Source of the DNA: Helicobacter sp.
GTDB taxonomy: Bacteria; Campylobacterota; Campylobacteria; Campylobacterales; Helicobacteraceae
Direction: 5' to 3'
DNA length: 8,938 nucleotides
NCBI GenBank assembly: GCA_029257755.1
Contig: JARIAP010000084.1
Span: 1-8,938 of the forward strand
Under the pieces are notes generated by a model. It worked only from the letters and a program-made list of their open reading frames with translations. It was not told the origin of the DNA and ran no database searches. The translations under genes and the position numbers were made by a program. Positions 1 to 7,192 of the stretch are shown piece by piece. Numbering within the stretch: the first letter of the stretch is position 1; every line of letters begins with the position of its first letter.

Positions 1-1188
1 CTTTATTTTCCAAATCAAGTATTCCCTATGCTACCTAAAATATTAAGTTCTAATTCATGTTCATTAAAAAAATGTAAAAATAGATTAGCAATTGTTTGGG
101 AGATTAGATTGCATAAAAGAAATGCTAATGTTTTACAATCAAGAGTTTTTAAAGCTATAATTTGTTCAAAAGATTCATTAAATTATAAGCAAGTTTCAAA
201 TTTATTAGAAAAACAAATAAATATAAATAATATAGAAGTATCAAACTCTCTTATTTCATTTGTTAAATTTGCAAAAATTCTAAATAAAAATAGAATGAAG
301 TATGGATTTGATTTAAATCTTAAAGATTTTACTTTTAATGTAGATTATTATGACAAATTAAGAAATGTAAAGGAAGTTAAAAAAGATATTTCACATATAT
401 TAGTAGAAGAAGCAATGTTGCTTGTTAATAAAGAAAGTGCTAAATTACTGCAATCAATAAAATATGGCATTTTTAGAAATCATGAAAGCTTAACAACAAG
501 GGATTATAATCACTTGATACAATTATTATCAAAAATGGGTTATGATACAAAATTATCTAAAAATTATAATAAAACTAGAAATAAAGAATCTAAATTAACA
601 TATAAATCAAAAATAATGCTAGACACAATACAATATATCCAAAAACAAAAAAATGATAATTTTTCAAAAGATATAATTGATTTTTGTATTGTAAGACATT
701 TTTCTAAAGCAAAATACAATTATTCTAATAATTCTCATTTTGGATTAGGTTTTGAATCTTATACACATTTTACTTCACCTATTAGGCGATATGCGGATTT
801 AATAGTTCATAGAATTATAAGTGCTTATTTATATAATCAAAAAAATAAATTTAGATTTATTATAAATGAAGCTAAAGACACACTACCACATATTAATAAT
901 ACAGAATTAAAATTTTATGCAATAGAATCTTTTTATAAAAAATTAAAAATGATTAGATACGCACAAAATAAAATACCATTTAAAGAAAAAGTTCTTATAT
1001 TAGAAATTAGCAATTCTACTGCTTATGGATTACCTATACAAAATATAGGATATTGCAATATAAAAGTTTCTTCTCTAGATTCCATAAACTATAAGATAGT
1101 TTCACCAGTTATTATAGAAGTTTTAGTAAATGATGTCGATTTTAATTCAATGTGTTTGTGTGGGATACCTTATTTAGAATCTTTATAA
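1..1188 (+). CDS. rnr: Ribonuclease R / RNase II family 3'-5' exoribonuclease, C-terminal part (5' end outside window)
   Basis: Processive 3'-to-5' exoribonuclease of the RNB family, acting in cytoplasmic RNA decay and RNA quality control. The reading frame is open from base 1, and its first residues (YFPNQVFPML, then CSLK) match the RNB-domain segment that in full proteins reads YFP-N-V-PMLP...CSL. The ATG at 28 is therefore an internal methionine and the true start lies upstream. Downstream hallmarks are the EEAMLL helix (compare EEFMxLAN), HFGLGFESYTHFTSPIRRYADL with the SPIRRYADL signature at fragment residues 259-267, and a following VHR. The acidic catalytic cluster lies before the window. 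After the RNB core only about 65 residues remain. They look like a shortened, divergent S1/OB fold, and the usual basic tail is absent. About 395 residues are visible. The stop is followed 14 bases later by the next gene, which has its own AGGAG. Family assignment is secure; RNase R rather than RNase II is inferred from the lineage. Confidence 0.93.
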   Translation, partial: LYFPNQVFPMLPKILSSNSCSLKKCKNRLAIVWEIRLHKRNANVLQSRVFKAIICSKDSLNYKQVSNLLEKQININNIEVSNSLISFVKFAKILNKNRMKYGFDLNLKDFTFNVDYYDKLRNVKEVKKDISHILVEEAMLLVNKESAKLLQSIKYGIFRNHESLTTRDYNHLIQLLSKMGYDTKLSKNYNKTRNKESKLTYKSKIMLDTIQYIQKQKNDNFSKDIIDFCIVRHFSKAKYNYSNNSHFGLGFESYTHFTSPIRRYADLIVHRIISAYLYNQKNKFRFIINEAKDTLPHINNTELKFYAIESFYKKLKMIRYAQNKIPFKEKVLILEISNSTAYGLPIQNIGYCNIKVSSLDSINYKIVSPVIIEVLVNDVDFNSMCLCGIPYLESL

Positions 1189-1202
1189 TTATAGGAGTAT
1201 AA

Positions 1203-1787
1203 ATGAATAATTTTTTTAGGTTATTTGGTAAAGGCATTATGGTTATTCTTCCTTTTACCATTATTGTTTGGCTATTATTTTTTTTATTTGGTATTTTAGA
1301 GAATTTATGGTATTTTATACTTAAAATTGTTCATTTTGTTGTTGAGATAGTTGCAAATGAAGAACTTGATACAGCACTTCCTAGTATTTTTGTAAGCGTA
1401 GGGTTAATTTTATTTATGATTATTTTTATTTTATATATTGGATATAAATTTGAAAAAAGACAAAATGCTATTTTTATAAAATTAGGTGAATGGCTTGTTG
1501 CTAGAATCCCTATAATAGGTAGCATTTATGTTACAATCAAAGATTTAATCAATATGATAAGTGGTAATTCTAAAGATAAATATTTAGGTGTTGCATTTAT
1601 TACTATAGGGGAAGGTGAAATAATGGGATTTATAACTAAAGAAGATGGTGAGTATTTTTGGGTATTTTGCCCACTAACACCACCAACTTCAGGGTTACTT
1701 TTAAGAATACATAAAGATAAAATTAAAAGATCATCAATGAGTGTTAGTGATGGGTTAAAAAAGGTTGTTTCATTTGGTGTTAAATAG
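1203..1787 (+). CDS. DUF502 family (COV-type) inner-membrane protein
   Basis: A 194-residue membrane protein of the DUF502 family, related to plant COV1-like proteins; its biochemical role in bacteria is not established. Two hydrophobic segments are visible, at about residues 11-33 (starting with the family-typical LPFTIIVWLL) and 61-81. The second is followed by the conserved juxtamembrane motif RIPIIGSIYVTIKDL (101-115), which matches the family pattern RIPL-x-SIY-x-x-K. The C-terminal soluble part carries the other signature elements: GFITKEDG, PLTPPTSGLLL and a final MSVSDGLKKVVSFG, as in family members that end MSVEDALK-x-I-S-G. The length is normal for the family. The ATG at 1203 follows an AGGAG at 1193-1197, a good Shine-Dalgarno site. 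The gene sits 14 bases after rnr and 17 bases before the next ORF, consistent with one transcript. Family call is confident; function is unknown. Confidence 0.9.
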   Translation: MNNFFRLFGKGIMVILPFTIIVWLLFFLFGILENLWYFILKIVHFVVEIVANEELDTALPSIFVSVGLILFMIIFILYIGYKFEKRQNAIFIKLGEWLVARIPIIGSIYVTIKDLINMISGNSKDKYLGVAFITIGEGEIMGFITKEDGEYFWVFCPLTPPTSGLLLRIHKDKIKRSSMSVSDGLKKVVSFGVK

Positions 1788-1804
1788 AATATGGTTTAAA
1801 AGAC

Positions 1805-2311
1805 ATGAAATTTAAAGATAAAAAATCAAACGAGATTCAAAATGAACATGGAATCTTAGTTTATACTTCACTAAAAAAAAGTTTAGAGGCAAGAGGCATT
1901 GATGGTGCAACAGCTGGACAAACATCATGGCTTTTTGTAAGCTTTATATTCGCCATTATATTTGGTGTTATATTAACAGGAATTACATTTATATTTGATA
2001 TAAAAATCATAAAAATTACAAGAGACAATGATATTTTTATAGATAGATTTTTATTATTTTTAATAATTATACATTTTTTTGTTGTTATAATAAGGCTCAA
2101 ATATTTTATAGTTAATGGCATATTTTTTTGTATTGCATATATTGGATTTGTAATTTTTGAAATAAAAAATATTTATATAATAGTATCTTCTGGTTTCATA
2201 TTATTTATTATTTACTTATTAATACCAATTTATTCTTGGCGTATTAAAATTCTTGATGGAGTTTTATATTTTTTTTATGCTATTGCTATGTGGTTTATAG
2301 TTTATTATTAG
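1805..2311 (+). CDS. Small five-helix membrane protein of unknown function
   Basis: A 168-residue hydrophobic protein that I do not recognise. A soluble, charged N-terminus of about 40 residues contains a short segment LVYTSLKKSLEARGIDGATAGQ with helix-like character. It is followed by about five hydrophobic segments near residues 42-64, 82-98, 101-119, 123-144 and 150-168; the last runs to the C-terminus. Basic residues in the loops (K67, K70, R73; R97, K99; R146, K148) do not give an unambiguous topology. The ATG at 1805 has only a weak upstream site (AAAAG), so translation may be coupled to the preceding DUF502 gene, whose stop is 17 bases upstream. The reading frame is intact and phenylalanine/isoleucine-rich. 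Because the genome is AT-rich and hydrophobic codons are T-rich, spurious ORFs are a risk, but the tight fit between flanking genes in the same direction argues for a real gene. It contains an A8 run at 1873-1880. Confidence 0.72.
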   Translation: MKFKDKKSNEIQNEHGILVYTSLKKSLEARGIDGATAGQTSWLFVSFIFAIIFGVILTGITFIFDIKIIKITRDNDIFIDRFLLFLIIIHFFVVIIRLKYFIVNGIFFCIAYIGFVIFEIKNIYIIVSSGFILFIIYLLIPIYSWRIKILDGVLYFFYAIAMWFIVYY

Positions 2312-2333
2312 ATTATATACTTATTGTAGCTTT

Positions 2334-2340
2334 AAGGAGA
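2334..2340 (+). promoter_or_regulatory. Shine-Dalgarno site that fixes the era start
   Basis: AAGGAGA lies seven to ten bases before the ATG at 2344. It supports that start over an in-frame GTG at 2290, which would overlap the upstream membrane-protein gene and add 18 residues not expected in Era. Confidence 0.85.
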
Positions 2341-2343
2341 AAT

Positions 2344-3258
2344 ATGAATAAAATTATTACAAGCGGTTTTGTAAGCGTAATTGGTCGCCCTAATGCTGGT
2401 AAATCCACACTGCTTAATAGCATTATCAATACACCATTAACATTAGTTTCTAAAAAAGCTAATGCCACTCGAAAAAGAATGGATATTATAGTCCCATATA
2501 ATGATAAAATGTTTGATTCACAAATTATATTTATAGATACACCCGGATTGCATGATAGCAATAAACTTCTTAATGAATATATGATGCAAGAAGCATATAA
2601 GGCTATAGGAGATTCTGATTTAAGTATTTTCATAAGCGTTGCTAGTAGTAATAAAAAAGAAATACAACATTATAGTGATTTTATAAACAAATATAATAAA
2701 AAACATATATTAATATTAAATAAGATTGATACTCTTACACAGGCAGAGTTGTTTTGTTGTATTAAAAATTACGATAAATATAAAGATAAATATATTTGTT
2801 TAATACCAATAAAAGCTGTAAAGTTGAATGAAAAAGATATTAATAATTTACTTTTTGAAATAGCAAAGAATCTACCAAAACATCCGCATTTTTATGATAA
2901 TGATATTATAAGCACAACATTGATGCGTGATATTTATAAAGAAAGTATAAGAGAAGCAATATTTGAGAGATTAAGCGATGAAATACCATATGAAAGTGAT
3001 GTTAAGATTCTAAAAATTACAGATAAACAAAATATTTTATATATAAAAGCACAGATAATAGTTTCAAAAGATTCTCAAAAATCAATGATTATAGGTAAAA
3101 ATGGTAATACCATAAAGTCATTAGGAAAGTTAGCAAGACAAAAATGTGAATATTTAGCAGAAAAAAAAGTTTTTTTAGAAATTTATGTAAAAACAATAAA
3201 AAGTTGGGATAAAGATAAAAAAATACTTAAAGAAATTGGCTATGATTTTAATGAATAA
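2344..3258 (+). CDS. era: GTPase Era (30S ribosomal subunit assembly)
   Basis: Essential GTP-binding protein that binds the 3' end of 16S rRNA during 30S maturation. The ATG at 2344 gives 304 residues, close to the usual ~300, with the P-loop at the expected N-terminal position. Visible G motifs are: G1 GRPNAGKST (14-22), G2 threonine in ATRKR (T42), G3 DTPGLH (65-70) and G4 NKID (126-129). The G5 position reads PIKAVK (155-160), where most Era proteins have SA; here Ser is replaced by Lys157. The C-terminal KH domain has the RNA-binding loop GKNG (251-254) inside IIGKNGNTIKSLG, followed by ...GKLARQKCEYL, as in the family. The gene ends at 3258 and is followed by 221 non-coding bases. An A8 and T7 pair lies at 3161-3176. 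Gene order differs from H. pylori, where as I recall era lies near hslU. Identification is very secure. Confidence 0.96.
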   Translation: MNKIITSGFVSVIGRPNAGKSTLLNSIINTPLTLVSKKANATRKRMDIIVPYNDKMFDSQIIFIDTPGLHDSNKLLNEYMMQEAYKAIGDSDLSIFISVASSNKKEIQHYSDFINKYNKKHILILNKIDTLTQAELFCCIKNYDKYKDKYICLIPIKAVKLNEKDINNLLFEIAKNLPKHPHFYDNDIISTTLMRDIYKESIREAIFERLSDEIPYESDVKILKITDKQNILYIKAQIIVSKDSQKSMIIGKNGNTIKSLGKLARQKCEYLAEKKVFLEIYVKTIKSWDKDKKILKEIGYDFNE

Positions 3259-3479
3259 GAGATTAAATTTTAATATAAATTTTACTTTATAAGCTATTAT
3301 GTAAGACTAAATAAATAATATTGAAATAATAAAAAACATTTATTTTGTTGTGTATTTTTTTATTAAATTAATAAAATTTCATTTATTTTGCTTTTATTTT
3401 ATTTAGACTCTATAAAAATAACTAATTTAGAATTAAATTGTGTTACAATTAGCAAAATTTTTTCTTTAGGTTTATTAAA
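3259..3479 (+). other. Intergenic region between era and fabZ
   Basis: A stretch of 221 bases, almost all A and T, with no ORF of meaningful length on either strand and no tRNA-like structure. It holds short A and T runs recurring at roughly helical spacing and a putative promoter near its right end (3441-3449). A further TATAAA occurs at 3411-3416. No GC-containing hairpin followed by a T run was found, so termination of the era transcript is unresolved. Confidence 0.7.
3441..3449 (+). promoter_or_regulatory. Putative extended -10 promoter for the fabZ-mreC operon
   Basis: TGTTACAAT is an extended -10 box: TG, one base, then TACAAT, matching five of six consensus positions. Transcription would start near 3456, leaving a leader of about 25 bases before the fabZ ATG. 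There is no convincing TTGACA at -35, only AT-rich runs, as is usual for sigma-70 promoters in Helicobacter and Campylobacter. Position and sequence are seen; activity is inferred. Confidence 0.55.
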
Positions 3480-3968
3480 ATGAATAATGAAATTGAATCT
3501 TTGAATTTTCTTAATCTTAGCATTGATAAAATTATGCAAATTTTACCACATCGATACCCAATGCTATTAGTTGATAGGGTATTAGAAATAAACACACATA
3601 AAAATATTATTGCTTATAAAAATGTAACTATCAATGAACAAGTTTTTTTGGGGCATTTCCCAAAAGAACCAATTTATCCCGGAGTTATGATTATAGAAGG
3701 TATGGCTCAAGCTGGTGGTATATTAGCTTTTGTTAGTACTTGGGGACTTGATTTTGATGCAAGTCAAGATAAAATAGTTTATTTTATGACTATTGATAAT
3801 GTGAAATTTAGAATACCTGTTAGACCCGGTGATTGCTTAACATATAAAATGGAAGTAGTAAAGCAAAGAAGTAATGTATGGCAACTTCAAGGAAAAGCTT
3901 ATGTTGGAGATTCTCTTGTTAGTGAAGCAGAGCTTAAAGCTATGGTTACAGATTCTCACAATAAGTAA
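3480..3968 (+). CDS. fabZ: 3-hydroxyacyl-[acyl-carrier-protein] dehydratase FabZ
   Basis: Cytosolic hot-dog-fold enzyme that dehydrates (R)-3-hydroxyacyl-ACP to trans-2-enoyl-ACP in type II fatty acid synthesis. The 162-residue protein begins with the family's LPHRYPMLLVDRV (22-34). The catalytic region is GHFPKEPIYPGVMIIEGMAQ (58-77), with active-site His59 and Glu73 spaced as in other FabZ enzymes and one residue later than the H. pylori pair His58/Glu72. Length is normal and the central GHFP and PGV elements are intact. The ATG at 3480 is preceded by a modest TTTAGG at 3465-3470. It is the first gene of a five-gene run; lpxA follows after 26 bases. The pairing is biologically sensible because FabZ and LpxA draw on the same hydroxyacyl-ACP pool, so co-expression can balance phospholipid against lipid A synthesis. 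Confidence 0.97.
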   Translation: MNNEIESLNFLNLSIDKIMQILPHRYPMLLVDRVLEINTHKNIIAYKNVTINEQVFLGHFPKEPIYPGVMIIEGMAQAGGILAFVSTWGLDFDASQDKIVYFMTIDNVKFRIPVRPGDCLTYKMEVVKQRSNVWQLQGKAYVGDSLVSEAELKAMVTDSHNK

Positions 3969-3994
3969 GTCATTTTTAATGTAAAAGGAATTTT

Positions 3995-4825
3995 ATGGGT
4001 GATTGTATCGAAATTCATGAAAGTGCAAATATTGCAAAAACCGCTATTATACAAGGAAATGTAGTAATTGGTGCTAATGTTAATATAGATGAATATAGTG
4101 TAATTAAAGGTAATGTAGTGATTGGAGATAACACACATATATACAATAATGTAACAATCATGGGACATACCATTATAGGTAAATTTAATAAAATATTTCC
4201 AAATGCAGTTTTAGGCACACCACCACAAGATTTAAAATATAAAGGTGAAGATAGTATATTAGAAATTGGAGATAATAATTCAATTAGAGAATCTTGTATG
4301 TTTAATCCCGGAACAGAGGGTGGTGGAAATATTACAAAAATAGGAAACAATAATCTCTTTATGGCATATGTTCATATAGCACATGATTGTATTGTTGGAG
4401 ATAATAATATACTTGCTAATAATGCTACTCTTGGTGGGCATATACATGTGCAAAATTATGTAAATATTGGTGGAATGACTCCTATTCATCAGTTTGTTAA
4501 AATTGGTGAAGGTGCTATGGTAGCTGGTGCATCTGCGTTATCTCAAGATATACCCCCATATTGTATGGCAGAAGGAAATAGGGCAAAAATTGTTGGATTA
4601 AATAGGTTTCGTATGAGAAAAATAATGGATAGAGAAGAAATTGATAAAATAGATGCATTATATAAGCGTTTGTTTTCTGGTAATCAAAGTTTAAGAGATT
4701 TAGCTTCTATGGAGCTTGAAATAGCAAAAGATATGCAAAATAATCAACATATTATGCAAATTTGTGAATTTATTTTAAATTCTGAAAGAGGAATACCATA
4801 TAAACGAGGTGATGTAAATGACTGA
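3995..4825 (+). CDS. lpxA: UDP-N-acetylglucosamine acyltransferase LpxA
   Basis: Cytosolic trimeric acyltransferase that moves an (R)-3-hydroxyacyl chain from ACP to the 3-OH of UDP-GlcNAc, the first step of lipid A biosynthesis. The 276-residue protein shows a left-handed beta-helix of hexapeptide repeats ([IV]-x-G-[DN]-N type, e.g. [18 protein letters not shown]) from about residue 10 to 185. The active-site segment [15 protein letters not shown] contains His130, equivalent to catalytic His125 of E. coli LpxA, and His127, equivalent to His122. Also typical are [12 protein letters not shown] (74-85) and [13 protein letters not shown] followed by [13 protein letters not shown] helical C-terminal domain follows from about residue 200. 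The ATG at 3995 has AAAAGGAA upstream (3983-3990). The last 8 bases overlap clpX. Length is slightly above the usual 262-270 residues, with the excess at the polar C-terminus. Confidence 0.97.
   Translation: MGDCIEIHESANIAKTAIIQGNVVIGANVNIDEYSVIKGNVVIGDNTHIYNNVTIMGHTIIGKFNKIFPNAVLGTPPQDLKYKGEDSILEIGDNNSIRESCMFNPGTEGGGNITKIGNNNLFMAYVHIAHDCIVGDNNILANNATLGGHIHVQNYVNIGGMTPIHQFVKIGEGAMVAGASALSQDIPPYCMAEGNRAKIVGLNRFRMRKIMDREEIDKIDALYKRLFSGNQSLRDLASMELEIAKDMQNNQHIMQICEFILNSERGIPYKRGDVND
4806..4812 (+). promoter_or_regulatory. Shine-Dalgarno site for clpX inside the lpxA 3' end
   Basis: GAGGTGA lies five bases before the clpX ATG at 4818, within the last codons of lpxA. The shared ATGACTGA (start of clpX, stop of lpxA) makes an 8-base overlap, a layout expected to couple translation of the two genes. 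Confidence 0.8.
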
Positions 4826-6098
4826 AACATGTAGTTTTTGCGGAAAAATAAAATCAAAGCCAAATCCAATTGTATCTAGCAATGAAGAAATAACAGGAAC
4901 AAAAGCTTATATTTGCAAGGCTTGTACCGTTTTTATATATAAATCATTTTATGATGAAAAAAATTTACCTGATATTGAAGTTGGTAGTTTAGATGATATT
5001 CCATCTCCAAAAGAATTAAAAGCACATTTAGATGAATATGTTGTAGGGCAAGAACAAGCTAAAAAAGTTTTTAGTGTGGCAATTTACAATCATTATAAAA
5101 GATTATTATATCAACAAAAAGCAATAGTTTCATCTGAAAATACTATAAATGTTACAGATTTAGAGGAGAATGTAGAGCTTTCTAAGTCAAATATATTGCT
5201 TATTGGTCCAACTGGAAGTGGAAAAACATTAATGGCACAGACATTAGCTAGGTTTCTTGATATTCCAATTGCTATTTCTGATGCTACATCTTTAACTGAA
5301 GCAGGTTATGTTGGCGAAGATGTTGAAAATATTTTAACTCGTTTATTACAAGCAGCTAATTATGATTTAAAACGAGCAGAAATGGGTATAGTCTTTATTG
5401 ATGAAATTGATAAAATATCAAGATTATCTGAAAATAGATCTATTACTCGCGATGTTTCTGGTGAAGGAGTTCAACAAGCACTTTTAAAAATCATTGAAGG
5501 AAGTATTGTAAATATACCACCAAAGGGCGGGAGAAAACATCCTAATCAAGAATTTATTAAAATGGATACAAGCAATATACTCTTTATTTGTGGTGGTGCA
5601 TTTGATGGAATACAAGAAATTATTAAAAGAAAATTAGGTAAAAATGTTCTTGGCTTTGATTCTAATCCAAAAGCACAGATTGATTCTAATGATATTATAC
5701 ATAAAGTCGAGACAGATGATTTAGTAAGTTTTGGTTTGATACCAGAATTAATAGGTAGGCTACATGTTATAGCAACTCTTGATTCTATTAGTAAAGAAGC
5801 AATGATTTCAATTTTAACACAACCAAAAAATGCCATAATAAAACAATATCAAAAACTATTTGAAATCGATGGTGCTAAGCTTATATTTGAAGATGAAGCA
5901 ATAGAAAGAATTGCTGAATTAGCAATGGAAAGAAAAACGGGTGCTAGAGGATTGCGTGCTATTGTTGAAGATTTTAGTCTTGATATTATGTTTGATTTAC
6001 CAAATTTAAATGGATATGAGGTTATTGTTACACGAAAATGTGTTGATAAAATAGAAAAACCTATTTTGATTAAGAAAAAAAAGTCAAAGGCAGTATAA
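4818..6098 (+). CDS. clpX: ATP-dependent Clp protease ATP-binding subunit ClpX
   Basis: Hexameric AAA+ unfoldase that feeds tagged or specific proteins to the ClpP peptidase, and also remodels complexes alone. The 426-residue protein has the N-terminal zinc-binding domain with Cys5-x2-Cys8 and Cys33-x2-Cys36. The AAA+ core shows Walker A GPTGSGKT (130-137), the pore-1 loop GYVG (163-166), Walker B VFIDEID (192-198), the RKH pore motif (239-241), an LGF tripeptide (278-280) in the ClpP-docking loop position, the arginine-finger segment ELIGRL (Arg314) and sensor 2 GARGLR (375-380). All parts needed for ATPase activity and ClpP docking appear intact. The protein ends in a lysine-rich tail encoded partly by an A8 run (6075-6082). 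The start is set by the overlap with lpxA and the GAGGTGA site; mreB follows 26 bases later. clpP is not in this window. Confidence 0.98.
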   Translation: MTETCSFCGKIKSKPNPIVSSNEEITGTKAYICKACTVFIYKSFYDEKNLPDIEVGSLDDIPSPKELKAHLDEYVVGQEQAKKVFSVAIYNHYKRLLYQQKAIVSSENTINVTDLEENVELSKSNILLIGPTGSGKTLMAQTLARFLDIPIAISDATSLTEAGYVGEDVENILTRLLQAANYDLKRAEMGIVFIDEIDKISRLSENRSITRDVSGEGVQQALLKIIEGSIVNIPPKGGRKHPNQEFIKMDTSNILFICGGAFDGIQEIIKRKLGKNVLGFDSNPKAQIDSNDIIHKVETDDLVSFGLIPELIGRLHVIATLDSISKEAMISILTQPKNAIIKQYQKLFEIDGAKLIFEDEAIERIAELAMERKTGARGLRAIVEDFSLDIMFDLPNLNGYEVIVTRKCVDKIEKPILIKKKKSKAV

Positions 6099-6110
6099 GT
6101 ATAAATTAAT

Positions 6111-6117
6111 AAGGAGA
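6111..6117 (+). promoter_or_regulatory. Shine-Dalgarno site for the GTG start of mreB
   Basis: AAGGAGA is seven bases before GTG at 6125. It supports the GTG as initiator, and the encoded N-terminus places the first ATP-binding motif at the expected distance from the start. Confidence 0.8.
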
Positions 6118-6124
6118 TTATAAA

Positions 6125-7162
6125 GTGTTTTTAAATAAATTAGTAGGTTGGTTTTCACATGATATTGCAATTGATTTGGGAACTGCAAATACAATTGTCA
6201 TGATAAAAGGACATGAAATTTTAATAAATGAACCTTCTATTGTAGCTGTTAAAGTAGATAAATATCGTGATGGTGAAATTTTGGCAGTAGGAAAAGAAGC
6301 AAAAGAAATGATAGGTAAAACTCCTGATAATATCCGTGCTATACGACCATTGAGAGATGGTGTTATAGCAGATTTTGAAATTACTGAAAAAATGATTAGA
6401 TATTTTATTGAAAGAGCACATAAAAGAAAATCTTTCATGCGTCCAAGAATTATGGTGTGCGTTCCTTATGGATTGACTTCTGTTGAGAGAAAAGCAGTAA
6501 AAGAATCAGCTATGAGTGCTGGTGCTAGAGAGGTTTTTTTAATAGAAGAACCACTAGCAGCAGCAATTGGGGCGGGTTTGCCTATACAAGAGCCACAAGG
6601 TAGTTTAGTAGTTGATATAGGAGGTGGAACTACTGAAATAGGTGTTTTATCATTGGGTGGTTTAGTTATATCAAAATCTATAAGAATTGCTGGAGATAAG
6701 CTTGATAGTGCTATAATGGAATATGTTAGAAAAAAATTTAATTTATTAATTGGTGATAGAACAGCAGAGGAAATAAAAATTGAAATAGGCTGTGCAGCAC
6801 CACTTGATACACCACTTGTAAAGCTTGTAAAAGGTAGAGATCAAGTAAGCGGTTTGCTTAATTCAATAGAGCTAACAAGTGAAGATATTAGAGAGGCAAT
6901 AAAAGATCCAATTAAAGAAATGGGTAATGCTTTAAGGGGTGTATTAGAAGAAGTTCCACCTGATTTAGCTGGTGATATAGTTGAAAATGGTATTGTTTTG
7001 ACAGGTGGTGGTGCTTTAATAAGAAATCTTGATAAATATTTTTCTGACATTGTAAAGTTACCTGTGTATGTTGGAGATGAACCATTATTAGCAGTTGCAA
7101 AAGGAACTGGTGAAGCTATGGGAAATATGGATATGCTTGAAAAAATTGCGGCAAGAAGTTAA
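6125..7162 (+). CDS. mreB: Rod shape-determining protein MreB (bacterial actin)
   Basis: Actin-fold ATPase that forms membrane-bound filaments under the inner membrane and guides the elongation machinery of the peptidoglycan wall. The 345-residue length is typical. The first residues (MFLNKLVGWF) form a short amphipathic, membrane-binding-like segment. ATP-site motifs are all present: phosphate-1 IDLGTANT (16-23), the EEPLAAAIGAG segment carrying the hydrolysis-site glutamate (141-151), phosphate-2 VVDIGGGTTEIG from about 162, and the adenosine motif TGGGALI (293-299). It starts with GTG, supported by a strong AAGGAGA. It lies 26 bases after clpX and 30 bases before mreC, the usual partner. 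Identification is very secure. The helical or spiral cell shape of this bacterial group makes MreB's role less simple than in rods, but that is background rather than something visible here. Confidence 0.98.
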   Translation: MFLNKLVGWFSHDIAIDLGTANTIVMIKGHEILINEPSIVAVKVDKYRDGEILAVGKEAKEMIGKTPDNIRAIRPLRDGVIADFEITEKMIRYFIERAHKRKSFMRPRIMVCVPYGLTSVERKAVKESAMSAGAREVFLIEEPLAAAIGAGLPIQEPQGSLVVDIGGGTTEIGVLSLGGLVISKSIRIAGDKLDSAIMEYVRKKFNLLIGDRTAEEIKIEIGCAAPLDTPLVKLVKGRDQVSGLLNSIELTSEDIREAIKDPIKEMGNALRGVLEEVPPDLAGDIVENGIVLTGGGALIRNLDKYFSDIVKLPVYVGDEPLLAVAKGTGEAMGNMDMLEKIAARS

Positions 7163-7192
7163 TAATTAGATTAATATAATAATGGATATATA

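Noticed and set aside
28..30. ATG at 28 as the start of the first gene
   Set aside because: The frame is open from base 1 and the residues before this ATG match the conserved RNB-domain sequence, so the methionine is internal.
2290..2343. GTG at 2290 as a longer start for era
   Set aside because: It overlaps the preceding gene, has no ribosome binding site, and adds 18 hydrophobic residues before the normal Era N-terminus; ATG 2344 has AAGGAGA at ideal spacing.
3259..3300. AT-only inverted repeat after era as a terminator
   Set aside because: The AAATTT-type symmetry is imperfect, contains no G-C pairs to stabilise a stem, and is not followed by a distinct T run.
4015..4350. Long minus-strand open frames opposite lpxA, and similar ones opposite clpX, mreB and era
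   Set aside because: They lie fully opposite well-conserved genes, have no ribosome binding sites, and their composition is what antisense reading of those genes would give.
6075..6082. A8 runs (also 1873-1880 and 3161-3168) as phase-variation or frameshift sites
   Set aside because: Runs of this length are expected in such AT-rich coding sequence. They encode lysines in frame, and long G or C tracts or dinucleotide repeats, the usual phase-variable signals in this group, are absent.
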